Positions 54,215 to 64,000 of a stretch of 64,000 nucleotides of DNA are shown piece by piece. The notes beneath the pieces are model-generated. The model was not told where the DNA came from. It saw only the letters and a program-made list of their open reading frames with translations, and searched no databases. Source of the stretch: Dryomyza anilis (Eukaryota; Arthropoda; Insecta; Diptera; Dryomyzidae); the NCBI GenBank assembly GCA_951804985.1, contig OX638135.1, positions 11,136,058 to 11,200,057 on the forward strand, in the 5' to 3' direction. The position numbers and the translations under genes are program-made. How positions within the stretch are numbered: the first letter of the stretch is position 1; the number at the start of each line of letters is the position of its first letter.

Positions 54215-54893
54215 TTGTACCCTACACCTATGAGGTACAAGGTATATTAACTTTGTGCATATATTATAACGCCCCTTAGGAGGCGTGTCCGGTATGGAAA
54301 AGTATATTGCTATCTTGCTGTCCGAATACAGAAAAACTTGGGAAATACTTATCAGAATGCGATGTAATTTCGTCTCAATATATTTTAGCCAAAAGTAGGA
54401 ACTGAATTTGAAAATGAGCCATGTCACTTTTATATAACTCTTTAGGAACTAATAACTCAAAAAGTATTCAAGATATAGTGATGTATATATTAATAAAAAC
54501 ATATTGTTATAATTCATACAAAAATATGTGGTCCGAAAAACGGCGTGATCCGCCCACCTTTTTCTCATTATTTCCACCATGAAACCCCTGGACCCCCATA
54601 AATTATTAAAATCAAATCTATGAAATATTAGCCTTACAAAATTTTAAATATAGGCGTGTTCCGCCCAATTATATTTTTCTAATTTTTTTTTATTAGTTTT
54701 TTATACTTTTATATCAATTTTTTAAATTATAAGACGTAAATTTCTGATATATAAATAATATTCTGAGGGTGTTGAGGTTCAGCATAATTAAAAACTTTAA
54801 AATTAAGGTAAACAATTAAATATCCCACATTAATATCCCCACTAAAGGTGTAGGGTATTCCATAGTCGCGCCCGACCGACTATAAAAGTTCGC
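54215..54893 (+). repeat. Mini-me-like element
   Basis: TACCCTACACCTATGAGGTA at 54219, then GGAGGCGTGTCCGGTATGGA. The (TA)n/GTCY core is mostly deleted. The end CATAGTCGCGCCCGACCGAC lies near 54863. Same subfamily as 45118-45937. Confidence 0.78.
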
Positions 54894-55205
54894 CCATTCA
54901 ATAATTCCTGTAAAATTTGATGTTGAAGTTTCTTGATATTCAAAATATTAATTTAAGTTAGTGTTCGTTTGTTTGCAACTTCGAGAACTTCTTTAAAAAT
55001 TAAAAATGTTTATCTGTGCATTGTGTTCAAAATCCTTCGTGAAGACATGTATCGACAATACATGAGAATACAAAGTTTAGCTGCTTAAAGTATAGTAAAT
55101 CTTTTAGCAGGGCAAATACTTTGAAACATCATTCCTGTCAATTCCTTCAAAACAAGGAAAATATTAGGATTTGATGAATAATGAATATGAAATCGCATAT
55201 GTTGA
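54894..55205 (+). pseudogene. Zinc-finger gene remnant, possibly Maverick-derived
   Basis: From ATG 55006: MFICALCSKSFVK, then after a disrupted stretch YSKSFSRANTLKHH (about 55085-55135). The layout (two C2H2-like fingers right at a start codon) is like the POLB N-terminus at 6620. Stops and missing Cys show it is dead. The assignment is weak. Confidence 0.4.
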
Positions 55206-55365
55206 GCCGTTATGAGGGAGTTCCATAAGTGAAGATATGCGTGTATTCATGCGTCTGAACTGTCAAATCACCGCAAAAGCCGCACAAAAGTTGAAATTAT
55301 GCGGGAGTTCCATAAGCAAAGATTTACGTGCATTCATGCGTCCGACGAACTGTCAAAAGTAGAAA
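55206..55365 (+). repeat. Imperfect 98-bp direct repeat
   Basis: GAGTTCCATAAG blocks at about 55209 and 55306 are each followed by GATWTRCGTG, CATTCATGCGTC and GAACTGTCAAA. Confidence 0.7.
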
Positions 55366-55710
55366 TACATGCAAATATATGAGAGCGAATACATGCACGG
55401 ACGCAATCGCCGCACAAAAGTTCAATGACTACACGCATAGAAAAAAACCTTTTTCGGCCGTTTGCGACAAAAGATTTTTTTTATACAAATCCTCTCAACA
55501 GTGCCTGTAAAAGTTGACATGTTTGTTGCAAAAAGAAAGAGTTTATGGTAAATGTTGTCTTCATTGTTCTGAAAGAACTTTTTGTTTAACACAAAATTGC
55601 TCAGAATACTTTTGCGACAAATGTAATGAACGATTATATGAACATTGAAATGTATTTGCGAGAATCGAAAAACTTTTATAAGAACTCAAATTATTATTGT
55701 CTTTTGTTCA
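55366..55710. other. Stretch with a possible Cys-rich coding remnant
   Basis: A frame near 55540-55635 reads CCLHCSERTFCLTQ...YFCDKCNERLYE, a Cys pattern that could be a zinc-binding remnant. It is short and isolated, with no identified family. Confidence 0.3.
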
Positions 55711-55775
55711 TTTACTTAGCATGCCTGCCTTCTATGCACGAGGACGCGGGTTCGAATCCTGCCAGTTGCAATACA
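55711..55775 (+). repeat. tRNA-like sequence (box B present)
   Basis: GACGCGGGTTCGAATCCTGC contains a perfect box B (GGTTCGAATCC) and a T-arm stem (GCGGG/CCTGC). An anticodon-arm-like part, TGCCTGCCTTCTATGCA, precedes it. The D arm is not convincing, so this is a SINE head or pseudo-tRNA. Confidence 0.45.
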
Positions 55776-55949
55776 TTTTTTTTTTATTTAATTTTTTTTT
55801 TATATTTATTATTATTAATAATATATTATCATATAATTCATCATTATGATATTTAAAGATTATAATATATATGTTGCAATTTAATAATTCATTCACTAAC
55901 ATACGTTGAATTATTGTATATCAAAATGAATTGAACACTGTTAATGGAC

Positions 55950-56020
55950 AGTGGTCGATTGCAAGTGTACTGGCTTTGCAATCTGAAGGAAGAGAGTTCA
56001 AGTCACCGCCCGGGCAAAGT
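55950..56020 (+). repeat. Second tRNA-like sequence
   Basis: ACTGGCTTTGCAATCTGAAG followed by GAGAGTTCAAGTCACCGCCC resembles anticodon arm plus T arm, with a degraded box B. It lies 240 bp from the previous one and in the same direction. Confidence 0.4.
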
Positions 56021-56068
56021 AAAAATTATGTTTTTTTCAATTAATAAAAATAAATAAATTTTAAATAA

Positions 56069-56204
<136 letters not shown>

Positions 56205-56479
56205 AAAATAAAGAAACTATAAAAAAATATTAAAAATTTAATAAAAAAAAAATTAATGAAAAAAAATAAAAAAAAATAATAATGATTAAAACTAAAAATA
56301 TGTTTTTTTTTTTTAATATATTAACTTAAAAAAGCAAACGAAAAACACGTTTGGTCCAAACGAAAAAAACCGGTTTGGTCAAAAGAACTACACAAACGAA
56401 GTTTTTTTGTCTAATTTTTCGTTTGTGAGGAACGTTTTTTTTTATTCGTGTAATAAACGATTAGGATTCTTTTGTAGTT

Positions 56480-56830
56480 GTACTCAAAAATTTTGATTAC
56501 GATTCTTTAGTTGTCGTAATCAAAAATTTTGATTATGATTAGAGGTAATCAAAAATCAATATGATTCTTAGTACATATTTTTATTATTTTCAGACTACTT
56601 TAAAAGATTCAAAAGCTAGTAATCGGATTACTATTTTTTTATTATTTTCACAATTTCTTTTGATAATTTTCAGAAATGAAAAAAGTTGTGAGATTACTTT
56701 TTTTGATTATTTATATGTTTTAGATTATTTTTTGATTATTTGAAAATAATCAAAACAAGTAATCCGAATATTTTTTTATTATTTCTATTTTTTAGATTAT
56801 TTTTTGATTATTTGAAAATAATCAAAACCA
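56480..56830. repeat. Cluster of AATCAAAA/TTTTGATT palindromes
   Basis: AATCAAAAATTTTGATTA occurs twice near 56485-56540. TTTTGATTATTTGAAAATAA followed by TCAAAA, a perfect palindrome, occurs twice (56729-56755, 56801-56826). Probably the body of a palindromic non-autonomous transposon. Confidence 0.6.
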
Positions 56831-56942
56831 ATAAGAAAAGTTTGGTCAGATGGAAAATTTTAAAATAAAAAAATTCTAGTAGTTGCTATGATAAAATTAG
56901 TAAGAATTATGAAAATACATATGATACAATATGAGATAATGT

Positions 56943-57240
56943 GTGGTTACCGAAAATAAGTTGCCACCATTCATGCACAGCTGCACTCCTGTCTCAAGGA
57001 AAAGCGTGTGGACAAAAAACGAGATATTCTGGAATGGTGGGCACGACTGTCTCCAAATAAAACCACTCTTGTTCGAGCTATCTAAAGTGATTTTTGCTGT
57101 ACCAGCCACTCAATTAAGTGGGGAAAGACATTTCTCAGAAGTAAAATTTATAAAAAAAAACCCACTAAGAAGTCGGCTTGATCCAAACATGATAAATTCC
57201 ATAATGCTTTTAAAATTGAATCACATTTTTAAAAGTAAAT
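56943..57240 (+). pseudogene. hAT transposase C-terminal (dimerisation) fragment
   Basis: LFELSKVIFAVPATQLSGER, then HFSEV, then a PLRSRLDPNMINSIMLLKLN block match the hATC dimerisation domain pattern. The Trp-Trp part (RDILEWWARLSPNK) is in another frame just upstream (57025-57070), so a frameshift separates them. Only the last 80 or so residues remain. No termini were identified. Confidence 0.72.
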
Positions 57241-57373
57241 AATCATCTTTTTTAACGTTTCTCTATTTAAATAATATAAAAAAAGAGATTTATTAGCTGT
57301 ATATTGTTTATTTTTTGCGCCTTTACCCATAAATAAAACAAAGTTAAAAAATTTACTCTTTAAAATGATATCT

Positions 57374-57930
57374 AAACCAGTTGGGAAGGTTAGATCACAT
57401 GGTAAATTTTAAAGTAGGTGTAATTATGATAGTTAGGATTATCAAAATTATAGTCGGTCTAAGCCGACTATAAATACCCTACACATATGTGTGGTTACCA
57501 TTCAAAGTGATATAGGTCACCAGGGTATACGAATCCTGAAAATAACTACAAACATTCAATCGCTGAAGAATTTCCATTCATTTGATACCCATATTTGGGT
57601 AGGTGTACCGAATTTCGATTTTTTTTTTGTGAACCACAAGTCTTTTCTCCGGAAAACTTTATTATCATGTATTTGAGCATGATGTCAATATATATTTGAC
57701 CAAAAAAAGTTTACCTAAGCACGTATACATAAAAATTGATCTTTATATGTACATTTTATATGAGGTATATGAACATTTTTTCGCACATACAGCGTAGGTG
57801 AATTAGTAATCTAAGTTATAAGTTTCATTTATCTAGCTCTTCAATTTTAAGTAGTAGGGTAGTAGGGATTTCAACAGACAGACAGACAGACAGGCGGACA
57901 GACAGACAGACGGACAGACAGACGGACAGA
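57374..57930 (-). repeat. Mini-me-like element, truncated in the GTCY tract
   Basis: Almost identical to the right arm of the 21567-23017 pair from CCAGTTGGGAAGGTTAGATC to the (GACR)n tract (57876-57930), where it breaks off. The short open frames in both copies (22424-22609, 57491-57676) come from this homology. Confidence 0.85.
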
Positions 57931-58049
57931 ATTTGACTTATAATATTTTAATTTAATTCAATTATTTTCCTTCCTGTCCAGAAAATAAAACACCACCTTC
58001 TTGCAATTCTAATTCTAAAAACTTATAGCAGATCTTTATAATAAAAATA
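57931..58049. other. Short unassigned stretch
   Basis: AT-rich. A phrase near 57965-58010 (TTTTCCTTCCTGTCCAGAAA, then CACCACCTTCTTGCAATTCT) resembles 9415-9470 of the Maverick POLB gene, so it may be a POLB scrap. Confidence 0.35.
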
Positions 58050-58195
58050 GGTATTAAATCAGGGCTCGGGTGGAACCGGAACTGGAACCGGAACTGTTTC
58101 ATTTTTATAGATCCGGAACTGGAACCGTTTTTTAAATTTTTTATGGAACTGGAATCCGGAACTGGAACAGAAAACCAGAACCGGAACTGGAACCA
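58050..58195 (+). repeat. GGAACCGGAACT tandem repeats, probable transposon end
   Basis: Starts CAGGGCTCGGGTGGAACCGG and contains about ten GGAACC/GGAACT units. CAGGGCTCG plus GGAACC repeats is typical of an insect hAT-like terminus. The partner end was not found. Confidence 0.55.
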
Positions 58196-58767
58196 TTACT
58201 AAATTAATTAGATAAGAAATAAATATATATATGAAAAAAATAATAATTAAATAAATTTTGACAATGAATTTGGAAACAAAAACAAATATTAATTAAGTTA
58301 CACATGTGGACAATGGCATTTTAAAAATATTGAGTTTTTAAAATTTTCATATACATATTGATTGTCATACAAAATATTTTTGTATTTTTGACAAATATTT
58401 CATTCACTTATTTCTCAAAAAGTGTATATTATTATTAATGATGCCGGTACTTACGTTTAAGATCATGTCCCCGCGAGGAAACTTAAATACGACTATGAAA
58501 CCATGCGACTTTATAAATGGTCAATTCTCATATAATGCATATACACTCAGCAGAAAATGTACCATTAAGTACTTTATGGTACGACCATTGATCTTATGGT
58601 TCATGCATTAATAGCTTTTTCTTTTTTAATCAAAAGTTTTCTAATTAATTCAATAGTATTTGGAAAATTCAGTACCATAAATTTAAATATTTCAATATTA
58701 TTATTTTAAATAGAATAAATACTGTTGTTTTAATGGTTTCCTCCTATAATAATATATAATATATAGT
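58196..58767. other. AT-rich stretch without recognisable gene
   Basis: No coding features. GTACCATTAAGTACTTTATGGTAC near 58558 is a short imperfect palindrome. Confidence 0.4.
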
Positions 58768-59065
58768 TTGGCGCTACAGTCCTGTACAGAACTTCGGCCG
58801 AGCTCTCTCACCATTTTGAGCTGTGCGTGTTATATTTGTACTCAAAGTGGTGTGACCTACAGTTTATTGCCGAATCCGAACGGCGGGTGAGAGCTTTTCA
58901 TAGGCAATGATTTACTCTCGTAGGTTTGCCATTTACTGCCGAGAGGTAGCACGGTATAGAAAAATGTTTCTATGAAAAGATGTTGTTAGCCCCAGTCCAG
59001 ACATGAACCGGGGACCTTTCGGCTCGCAGTCAAACGCACTAACCACTCAGCTACCGCGACTACAT
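58768..59065 (-). repeat. tRNA-derived SINE
   Basis: On the minus strand the head reads GTAGTCGCGGTAGCTGAGTG, then GTTAGTGCGTTTGACTGCGA, then CCGGTTCATGTCTGG, i.e. box A (TAGCTGAGTGG) and an approximate box B (GGTTCATGTC) about 35 bp apart. It is followed by about 220 bp of tRNA-unrelated body and an AT-rich tail at the left (58746-58767). A degraded copy lies at 26700-26965. RNA polymerase III transcription is expected for such elements. Confidence 0.72.
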
Positions 59066-59704
59066 AAACTATACCTATAATAATAAACGTGGTGTAAAAA
59101 ACATAAAAACGAAAACATGTTCGTTTTGTACGTCATTCTGCGTGTTTACTCGAAATGGTCGCATGGTTTTTTTTTGTAATAATCCACATTATTAAACGCG
59201 ACATTGGGAAGGACTCAATGTATTTAATGTAAATAAACTATATTTATATATTTATTTATATTCTTATTTATTACAGAAAATAAGTAATACATCGAACTTC
59301 TATTATGGCAACGGACTCAAAAATAACTGCAGACTCAAGAGCTACAATCAATTATTGGAAACTAAAGCAAACATTAAATGTGTTATAACCTTTTGCAGCA
59401 GGAAGTGTCTCTTTATGTGTGTGTATGTTGTAAAAGTGATTATCAATTTCGAAATTTAAGTAAAACAATATATACAATAAATTAACTAATATTTTTTGTT
59501 TTAATAAATTATTAGGAAAATGTAATTCGATTATACCATAAAATTAATAATACGTGTCATTAAATTTGTATAGGACTTTCTTATTGTAATTAAAATATCA
59601 CATTAAAAAATGTATGGTACAACCACACATTGTATTAACAGTTCCAATATTACTGAACTAATAGGACGCATCCTATTGACCAATTTTAATGGTATAAATT
59701 ATTG
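59066..59704. other. AT-rich stretch without recognisable gene
   Basis: No coherent ORF. ATGGTACAACCA-type words near 59610 echo ATGGTACGACCA at 58577 in the flank of the SINE, so the SINE may sit inside a larger non-autonomous element of about 1.1 kb. Confidence 0.4.
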
Positions 59705-59885
59705 TTATACCCTACGCTAAGAGTGAAAGGGTATATTCAGTTTGGTATGCCTTTTGTAACACCCAGAAGGAAGCATATCCGGTATTAAAAAGTATACATA
59801 TTTTTGATCAGCATGAGCTCCTGAGTCGATTTAGCGATGTTCAAAAATACCTCATATTAAATGTACATCTACAGATCAATTTTAC
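59705..59885 (+). repeat. Mini-me-like element fragment
   Basis: ATACCCTACGCTAAGAGTGA, then GAAGCATATCCGGTATTAAA, GATCAGCATGAGCTCCTGAG and TCGATTTAGCGATGT. The GTCY tract and most of the remainder are deleted. Confidence 0.75.
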
Positions 59886-59888
59886 TGC

Positions 59889-60598
59889 TTAAAAAATTAA
59901 TTAAAATAAAGTATGCCATGTGTTCAATTTCTTTTTATGTTAATTATGATTATTGGATATTTAAGAGAAGTTATCGACACATTTTAAATCTGTAGCAAGA
60001 TGGCAAAAATGGGTGTGAACTATCTATCAAAAGTATATGTAAAAATATATTATAAATTAGAATAAATTATTAATAGTTGGATCGAAATTTTGATACTTCC
60101 ATTGAAATTTGCAGTGAATTATGTTTAAGATTCCAAAATTTCATCAAAATCTAACCAAAAATAAAAAAGTTATTCAACTTTAATCAGACCTACCTACTAA
60201 CGATTTTAAATGGGCTAAAAATAGAAAATCACGATGCGCGACCTCTAAACTTTTTCGATTTGGCCAACATTTTTTGTGAATTACTTGTTTAATGTGCTTA
60301 AACTTTTTAGGGGTGGTCCCGTAGGAATTTCGAATAAATCGTTGTTTTTAACCACTTTAATGTCCATAGCCCCAAGAGACTTCGTAGGTCGTGTAGGTTT
60401 TGCGGTCTGGGCCAATCCTTTACTGCAACTATTTTATCCTCATCGGTATGCACTCCTTCTGTGGTAACTCGATGACCCAGATACTTGACTTCTTTCTTGA
60501 AAAGTGAGCATTTCTTTGGGCTAAGTTGTAGACCTGCACTTTCCAATCCAAGGAACACTTCCTCTAAATTTCTTAGATGTTCGTCAAAGTCCTTGCCC
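59889..60598. repeat. Duplicate of the 50340-51030 segment
   Basis: Nearly identical over the whole length, including the junction (about 60360) where non-gypsy sequence meets the truncated gypsy RT (DLRSLLGL, minus strand). It ends where the RTE-like element begins (about 60599). Confidence 0.88.
60360..60598 (-). pseudogene. Gypsy RT fragment, third copy
   Basis: Encodes DFDEHLRNLEEVFLGLESAG, KKCSLFKKEVKYLGHRVTTE and WPRPQNLHDLRSLLGL on the minus strand. Cut at 60598 by the RTE-like element; the gypsy sequence continues at 63344. Confidence 0.88.
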
Positions 60599-60868
60599 TT
60601 GGCTATGGGGGCGATTATCACAAGGCAACGTGTCTGAGTGCTTCAACATGGCGAAGCCAGCGCAATCCTTGTCGGCGTCGTCTCAAGTCACCTCACTGGT
60701 CACCAGAATTGGCAAATTGTCAAATGGTGACACCTCCACTTCGGTGGAAGTCCCTAGAAACGGCGCTCTACACCACCCGGTGTAGAAGTCGGCTAAAGTG
60801 AGTGGCGAGCATTTCCCTCAGAGTGAGGGTTCGTGCGTTGGGTTTGGGTCCCGCCACGGAAAAAACCT

Positions 60869-61680
60869 ATGCGCCCAATGAAAACAAAAAAGAAGCCTCG
60901 GATAACGACCGATTACAACGATGACGACCCACGCAAACGTTTTAAGGACCATGATTTACGGATATGCACCTGGAATGTCCGAACCCTTTATAGGGAAGGT
61001 TCCTCTATCCAGCTGGCAGATGTCCTCGAAAAATATAAGGCTGACATCACCGCTATCCAGGAGATGCGATGGACGGGCTGTTCGAAACAAGCGTCCTGTG
61101 ATATCTACTACAGCTGCCATGCGGAGAGACACGAATTTGGATGTGGATTTGTGGTCGGCAAGAGACTCCGCTTGTCTCTAGGTTCACGCCCGTGGACGAA
61201 AGGCTGGCAACAATCCGCATCAATATTTCCATATCAGCCTAATTTGTGCACACGCTCCGACGAACGAGAAAGATGACAAGACAAAAGAGCGCTTTTACGA
61301 GCGCCTAGACAACGCATACGAGCGCTACCCCCGCCCCGATATCAAAATCGTGCTAGGCGATTTTAACGCCAAGGTGGGCAGAGAAGCCTTCTATTGTCCC
61401 ACAATCGGAACATTTAGCCTCCATGCCAACACTTCCGATAACGGAACGAGGCTAATCGACTTCGCTAATCGACGTCTTTTCAGGAGTAAAAAAAGCCAGG
61501 CAGAAAGACGTGAGTGTGAGGAGATTGAGATGTATGGGGACAGGAATGAGGCTCGAAAATTTTTCGAGAAAATAAGACGCCTAGCCGGAGGTTCAAAATC
61601 CGGAGCCTCTTCCTGTAAAGATGAGAACGGAAATCTAGTGACAGATATCCAGAGCACACTGAAAGGGATCACTTCTCTAG
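60869..61680 (+). pseudogene. AP-endonuclease part of RTE-like element
   Basis: ATG 60869 begins a basic N-terminus (MRPMKTKKKPR), then the endonuclease: DLRICTWNVRTLYREG, ITAIQEMRWTG (catalytic Glu), GCGFVV. The frame breaks near 61240. The next blocks, ISLICAHAPT and VLGDFNAKVGRE (D-x-N, about 61345), lie in another frame, then LIDFAN. The SDH end of the domain is absent: a deletion near 61480 joins LIDFANRRLF to a linker (RRECEEIEMYGDRNEARKFF). Expected product is DNA-nicking endonuclease; this one is inactive. Confidence 0.82.
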
Positions 61681-61684
61681 ACTG

Positions 61685-63298
61685 ATGACCGGTGATGATG
61701 ACCGCAATTCCACCGATAGAGAAGTAAAATCGGCAACCCCAGTACTTGATGACGACGTTGAGATACCGCCACCCGACCATGACGAGGTCAGAACAGCCAT
61801 TGCTCGGCTGAAAAAAAACAAAGCCGCAGGTGCTGATGGCCTGCCTGCTGAATTGTTTAAGACCGGAGGCGAAGAGCTAATAGAGAGCATGCACGAGCTC
61901 ATCAGCAGAATATGGTCGGATGAAAGCATGCCAAGTGACTGGAACCTCAGTGTACTCTGCCCAATCCTTAAGAAAGGGGATCCCACTATCTGCGCCAACT
62001 ACCGTGGGATCAGAATACTCAATATCGCATACAAGGTTCTATCGAGCGTATTATGTGAAAGACTGAAGCCCATCGTCAACAGACTGATTGGACCTTATCA
62101 GTGCGGCTTCAGACCAGGAAAGTCCACCATAGACCAGATTTTCACATTGCGCCTAATCCAGGAAAAGACCCTAGAAAAACAGATCGACACCTACCACCTA
62201 TTAGTCGACTATAAGGCCGCCTTCGAAACTCTGATAAGGGAACGATTATACGCCGCAATGTCTGAGTTCGGTATACCTGCGAAACTTATAAGGCTTTGCA
62301 GGATGACCCTGAGCAACACACGTTGCTCAGTGAGAATAGGAAAAGACCTCTCCGAGCCATTTCATACCGAACGAGGTTTCAGACAGGGTGACTCCCTATC
62401 GTGCGACTTTTTTAACTTATTGATGGAGAAAATAGTTCGAGCTGCCGAACTCCGTCAAAGCGGCACTATCCTCAACAAAAGTGTCATGCTGCTCGCATAT
62501 GCCGACGATATTGATATCATTGGTAGGAGCACACGAGCAGTCAGCGCAGCATTCTCCAGATTGGAGAAAGAGTCGCGTCGAATGGGTCTAGCGGTGAACG
62601 AGGACAAGACGAAGTTCCTTCTGTCAACAAGCAAAAAAGAGTCCGTGCGTCTTGGACAAAAAGCTGATTTTGTCACCCACAAGTTCGAAATTGTGAAGGA
62701 CTTCGTCTATCTGGGATCCAGCGTAAACAGCAACAACGACGTCAGCCTGGAGATCAAACGGAGAATAACTCTTGCCAACAGGTGCTACTTTGGGCTCAGT
62801 AGGCAATTGAGAAGGAGAGCCCTCTCTCGCCGGACAAAAATAACGCTCTACAAGTCACTCATCATGCCCGTCCTTCTTTATGGTGCAAAAACATGGACGC
62901 TGGCCTCCACCGATGAGAGAGTACGGAGAGCGTTCGAGAGAAAGATTCTCCGTAAAATCTTTGGCCCTATCTGCTTTGCTAACGAGTATCGAATCAGGAT
63001 GAACCACGAGCTGTATGAGTTATTCGACGACATTGACATAGTCAAGCGCATCAAGATCCAGCGGCTTCGCTGGCTAGGTCATGTCAAACGAATGGATGAA
63101 AACACTCCAGCCAAGAAGGTGCTTGAATCGAAACTCGAAGGTGGACAGCGTAGAAGAGGGCGTCCAAATCTGCGTTGGAAAGACCAAGTTGAGGACAACC
63201 TGGCAACGCTTGGTATTTCTAACTGGCGTCAGCGCGCGCAAAGCAGATCCGACTGGCGCGGCTTCATCTCAGCGGCCAAAACCGACCCACGGTTGTAA
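61685..63298 (+). CDS. Reverse transcriptase part of RTE-like element, open
   Basis: Uninterrupted 537 codons. The ATG at 61685 is just the first in frame; the real ORF begins upstream with the endonuclease and is separated by a small frameshift near 61680. RT blocks: NKAAGADGLPAELFKTGG, VLCPILKKGDPTICANYRGI, QCGFRPGKSTIDQIFTL, HLLVDYKAAFETL (block A Asp), ERGFRQGDSLSCDFFN, LLAYADDIDIIG (catalytic YADD), FVYLGSSVNSNND (thumb). The C-terminal domain has RLRWLGHVKRMD, then GQRRRGRPNLRWKD and a WRQRAQSRSDWR block, typical of this group. No RNase H. The truncated copy at 10922-12513 is a close relative. Confidence 0.88.
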   Translation: MTGDDDRNSTDREVKSATPVLDDDVEIPPPDHDEVRTAIARLKKNKAAGADGLPAELFKTGGEELIESMHELISRIWSDESMPSDWNLSVLCPILKKGDPTICANYRGIRILNIAYKVLSSVLCERLKPIVNRLIGPYQCGFRPGKSTIDQIFTLRLIQEKTLEKQIDTYHLLVDYKAAFETLIRERLYAAMSEFGIPAKLIRLCRMTLSNTRCSVRIGKDLSEPFHTERGFRQGDSLSCDFFNLLMEKIVRAAELRQSGTILNKSVMLLAYADDIDIIGRSTRAVSAAFSRLEKESRRMGLAVNEDKTKFLLSTSKKESVRLGQKADFVTHKFEIVKDFVYLGSSVNSNNDVSLEIKRRITLANRCYFGLSRQLRRRALSRRTKITLYKSLIMPVLLYGAKTWTLASTDERVRRAFERKILRKIFGPICFANEYRIRMNHELYELFDDIDIVKRIKIQRLRWLGHVKRMDENTPAKKVLESKLEGGQRRRGRPNLRWKDQVEDNLATLGISNWRQRAQSRSDWRGFISAAKTDPRL

Positions 63299-63306
63299 GG
63301 GCCATT

Positions 63307-63334
63307 TAAGTAAGTAAGTAAGTAAGTAAGTAAG
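63307..63334 (+). repeat. (TAAG)n tail
   Basis: Six to seven TAAG units at the 3' end of the RTE-like element; three units are present in the copy ending at 12513. Confidence 0.85.
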
Positions 63335-63343
63335 TACTGGTGA

Positions 63344-64000
63344 ACTCCATGGACTCTTAGATTGTTCCAGCACACCACTTCTGTGCATTTCTTTAACCAA
63401 ATGTGACACTTGGTCTCTTTTCGCAAGTTGTACTCTTCTCTTGACGAATTGGCTTAGAATCCCCAGTGTCTATTCTATGTTTTACAATGGAAGTTTTGCC
63501 ATCCTTTTGGCCCTTTTCAGCAAATATACACCGATATTTATCAATTAGCCTTTGAACTTGACTCTTTTCTTTGGCAGCCAAATCGTTCGTCCACTCATTT
63601 ATAAACTTGTGAGTAGATTGTTTGTTTATTTGCGGTGCGACATAGTCCTTTGATGGATTGGACTCGCAATTTATAATCGCTGATGCCTCTTGACACTGGC
63701 CTATCACTGTTCCCTTTTTGTATAATGTTGACGAGTTTTCCAAATTGAGAACTCTTATAGCTACAACTCTGTCTTTCTCCGCCTCAACTAGTGTTCTTCC
63801 TACAACTATGTTACTTTTATACAGCTCATCGTTTGCTTCAATTACCCACAACTTGCTTATCCCACAATCTCTATTTAATTTCGCCCAAACAATTGCTTCT
63901 GAATTAGGTGATATTTTTCTATTTTTATGATCAATAACTGGTTTAATTTTTGGACTCTGGTCACAATCAATGTTTAGTTGGATCTCTGTGCTGGCATAAC
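63344..64000 (-). pseudogene. Gypsy pol fragment, third copy, runs off the window
   Basis: Minus strand, homologous to 51370-51990: encodes VIEANDELYKSNIVVGRTLV, NEWTNDLAAKEKSQVQRLID, KYRCIFAEKGQKDG and IVKHRIDTGDSKPIRQ, the segment between protease and RT. The frame is open over 63851-63393. It continues past the right edge of the window. Confidence 0.88.

Larger units (their letters stand above)
60599..63343 (+). mobile_element. RTE-like non-LTR retrotransposon, near complete
   Basis: About 2.75 kb, from GGCTATGGGGGCGATTATCA (start near 60599) to GGGCCATTTAAGTAAGTAAG with a (TAAG)n tail (63307-63334). Encodes endonuclease and reverse transcriptase. Inserted in a minus-strand gypsy; about 330 bp of gypsy sequence (RT central part) is missing at the site, so no target duplication can be seen. 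An internal deletion removes the end of the endonuclease. Confidence 0.88.

Noticed and set aside
55711..55775. Functional tRNA gene
   Set aside because: Box B is good but no convincing D arm, acceptor pairing or box A could be drawn.

Overview
The window looks like AT-rich nuclear DNA of an insect, most likely a fly (Diptera). I found no convincing host gene, operon, rRNA, functional tRNA or CRISPR array. Almost everything recognisable is a transposable element (TE) or a TE relic. The fly assignment is inference: it rests on short elements with a (GTCY)n tract, a conserved core and a (TA)n tract (the dipteran mini-me type), a LOA-like non-LTR element with RNase H, and gypsy-type LTR elements.

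Layout. (1) 846-1305 is a 92-bp tandem array. (2) 1354-20453 is a LOA-like non-LTR retrotransposon with a 12-bp target duplication. It is split by a 13.8-kb Maverick/Polinton at 4546-18356, which has 1.14-kb terminal inverted repeats (TIRs) and an imperfect 6-bp duplication. The Maverick holds, in order, a small spliced gene (+), a zinc-finger gene (-), protein-primed DNA polymerase B (+), two small genes and the packaging ATPase (-), then integrase, a penton-like protein, a core-protein/major-capsid fusion and an adenovirus-type protease (all +), and a Cys-rich gene (-). A truncated RTE-like element sits inside it. (3) 21567-23017 is a 1.45-kb inverted pair of mini-me-like elements. 24310-26045 is another non-LTR fragment with an open 526-codon reverse transcriptase reading frame. 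(4) 29529-36608 is a non-autonomous hAT-like element that contains a complete but damaged gypsy element with both LTRs (30201-36026).

(5) 40486-48955 is a second, shattered Maverick carrying a MITE, mini-me copies, a solo gypsy LTR and a 2.3-kb unidentified insertion. (6) 48956-54072 holds minus-strand gypsy pieces with a long-inverted-repeat MITE. (7) 54073-59888 is a mixture of mini-me copies, tRNA-like sequences, a long AT microsatellite, a hAT transposase remnant and a tRNA-derived SINE. (8) 59889-64000 is a near-duplicate of the 50.3-kb chimeric junction, with its gypsy part split by a nearly complete RTE-like element.

How the parts work together. The Maverick genes form the usual set for a virus-like, self-synthesising transposon: polymerase, integrase, ATPase, protease and capsid proteins. 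Here most carry stops, frameshifts or deletions, so this copy is unlikely to be autonomous. Each inner TIR edge lies directly at the ATG of the first inward-reading gene, which suggests that the TIRs supply matching promoters. In gypsy, gag and pol are linked by a textbook -1 frameshift signal (TTTAAAC directly before the gag stop, then a stem-loop) that is retained in two copies.
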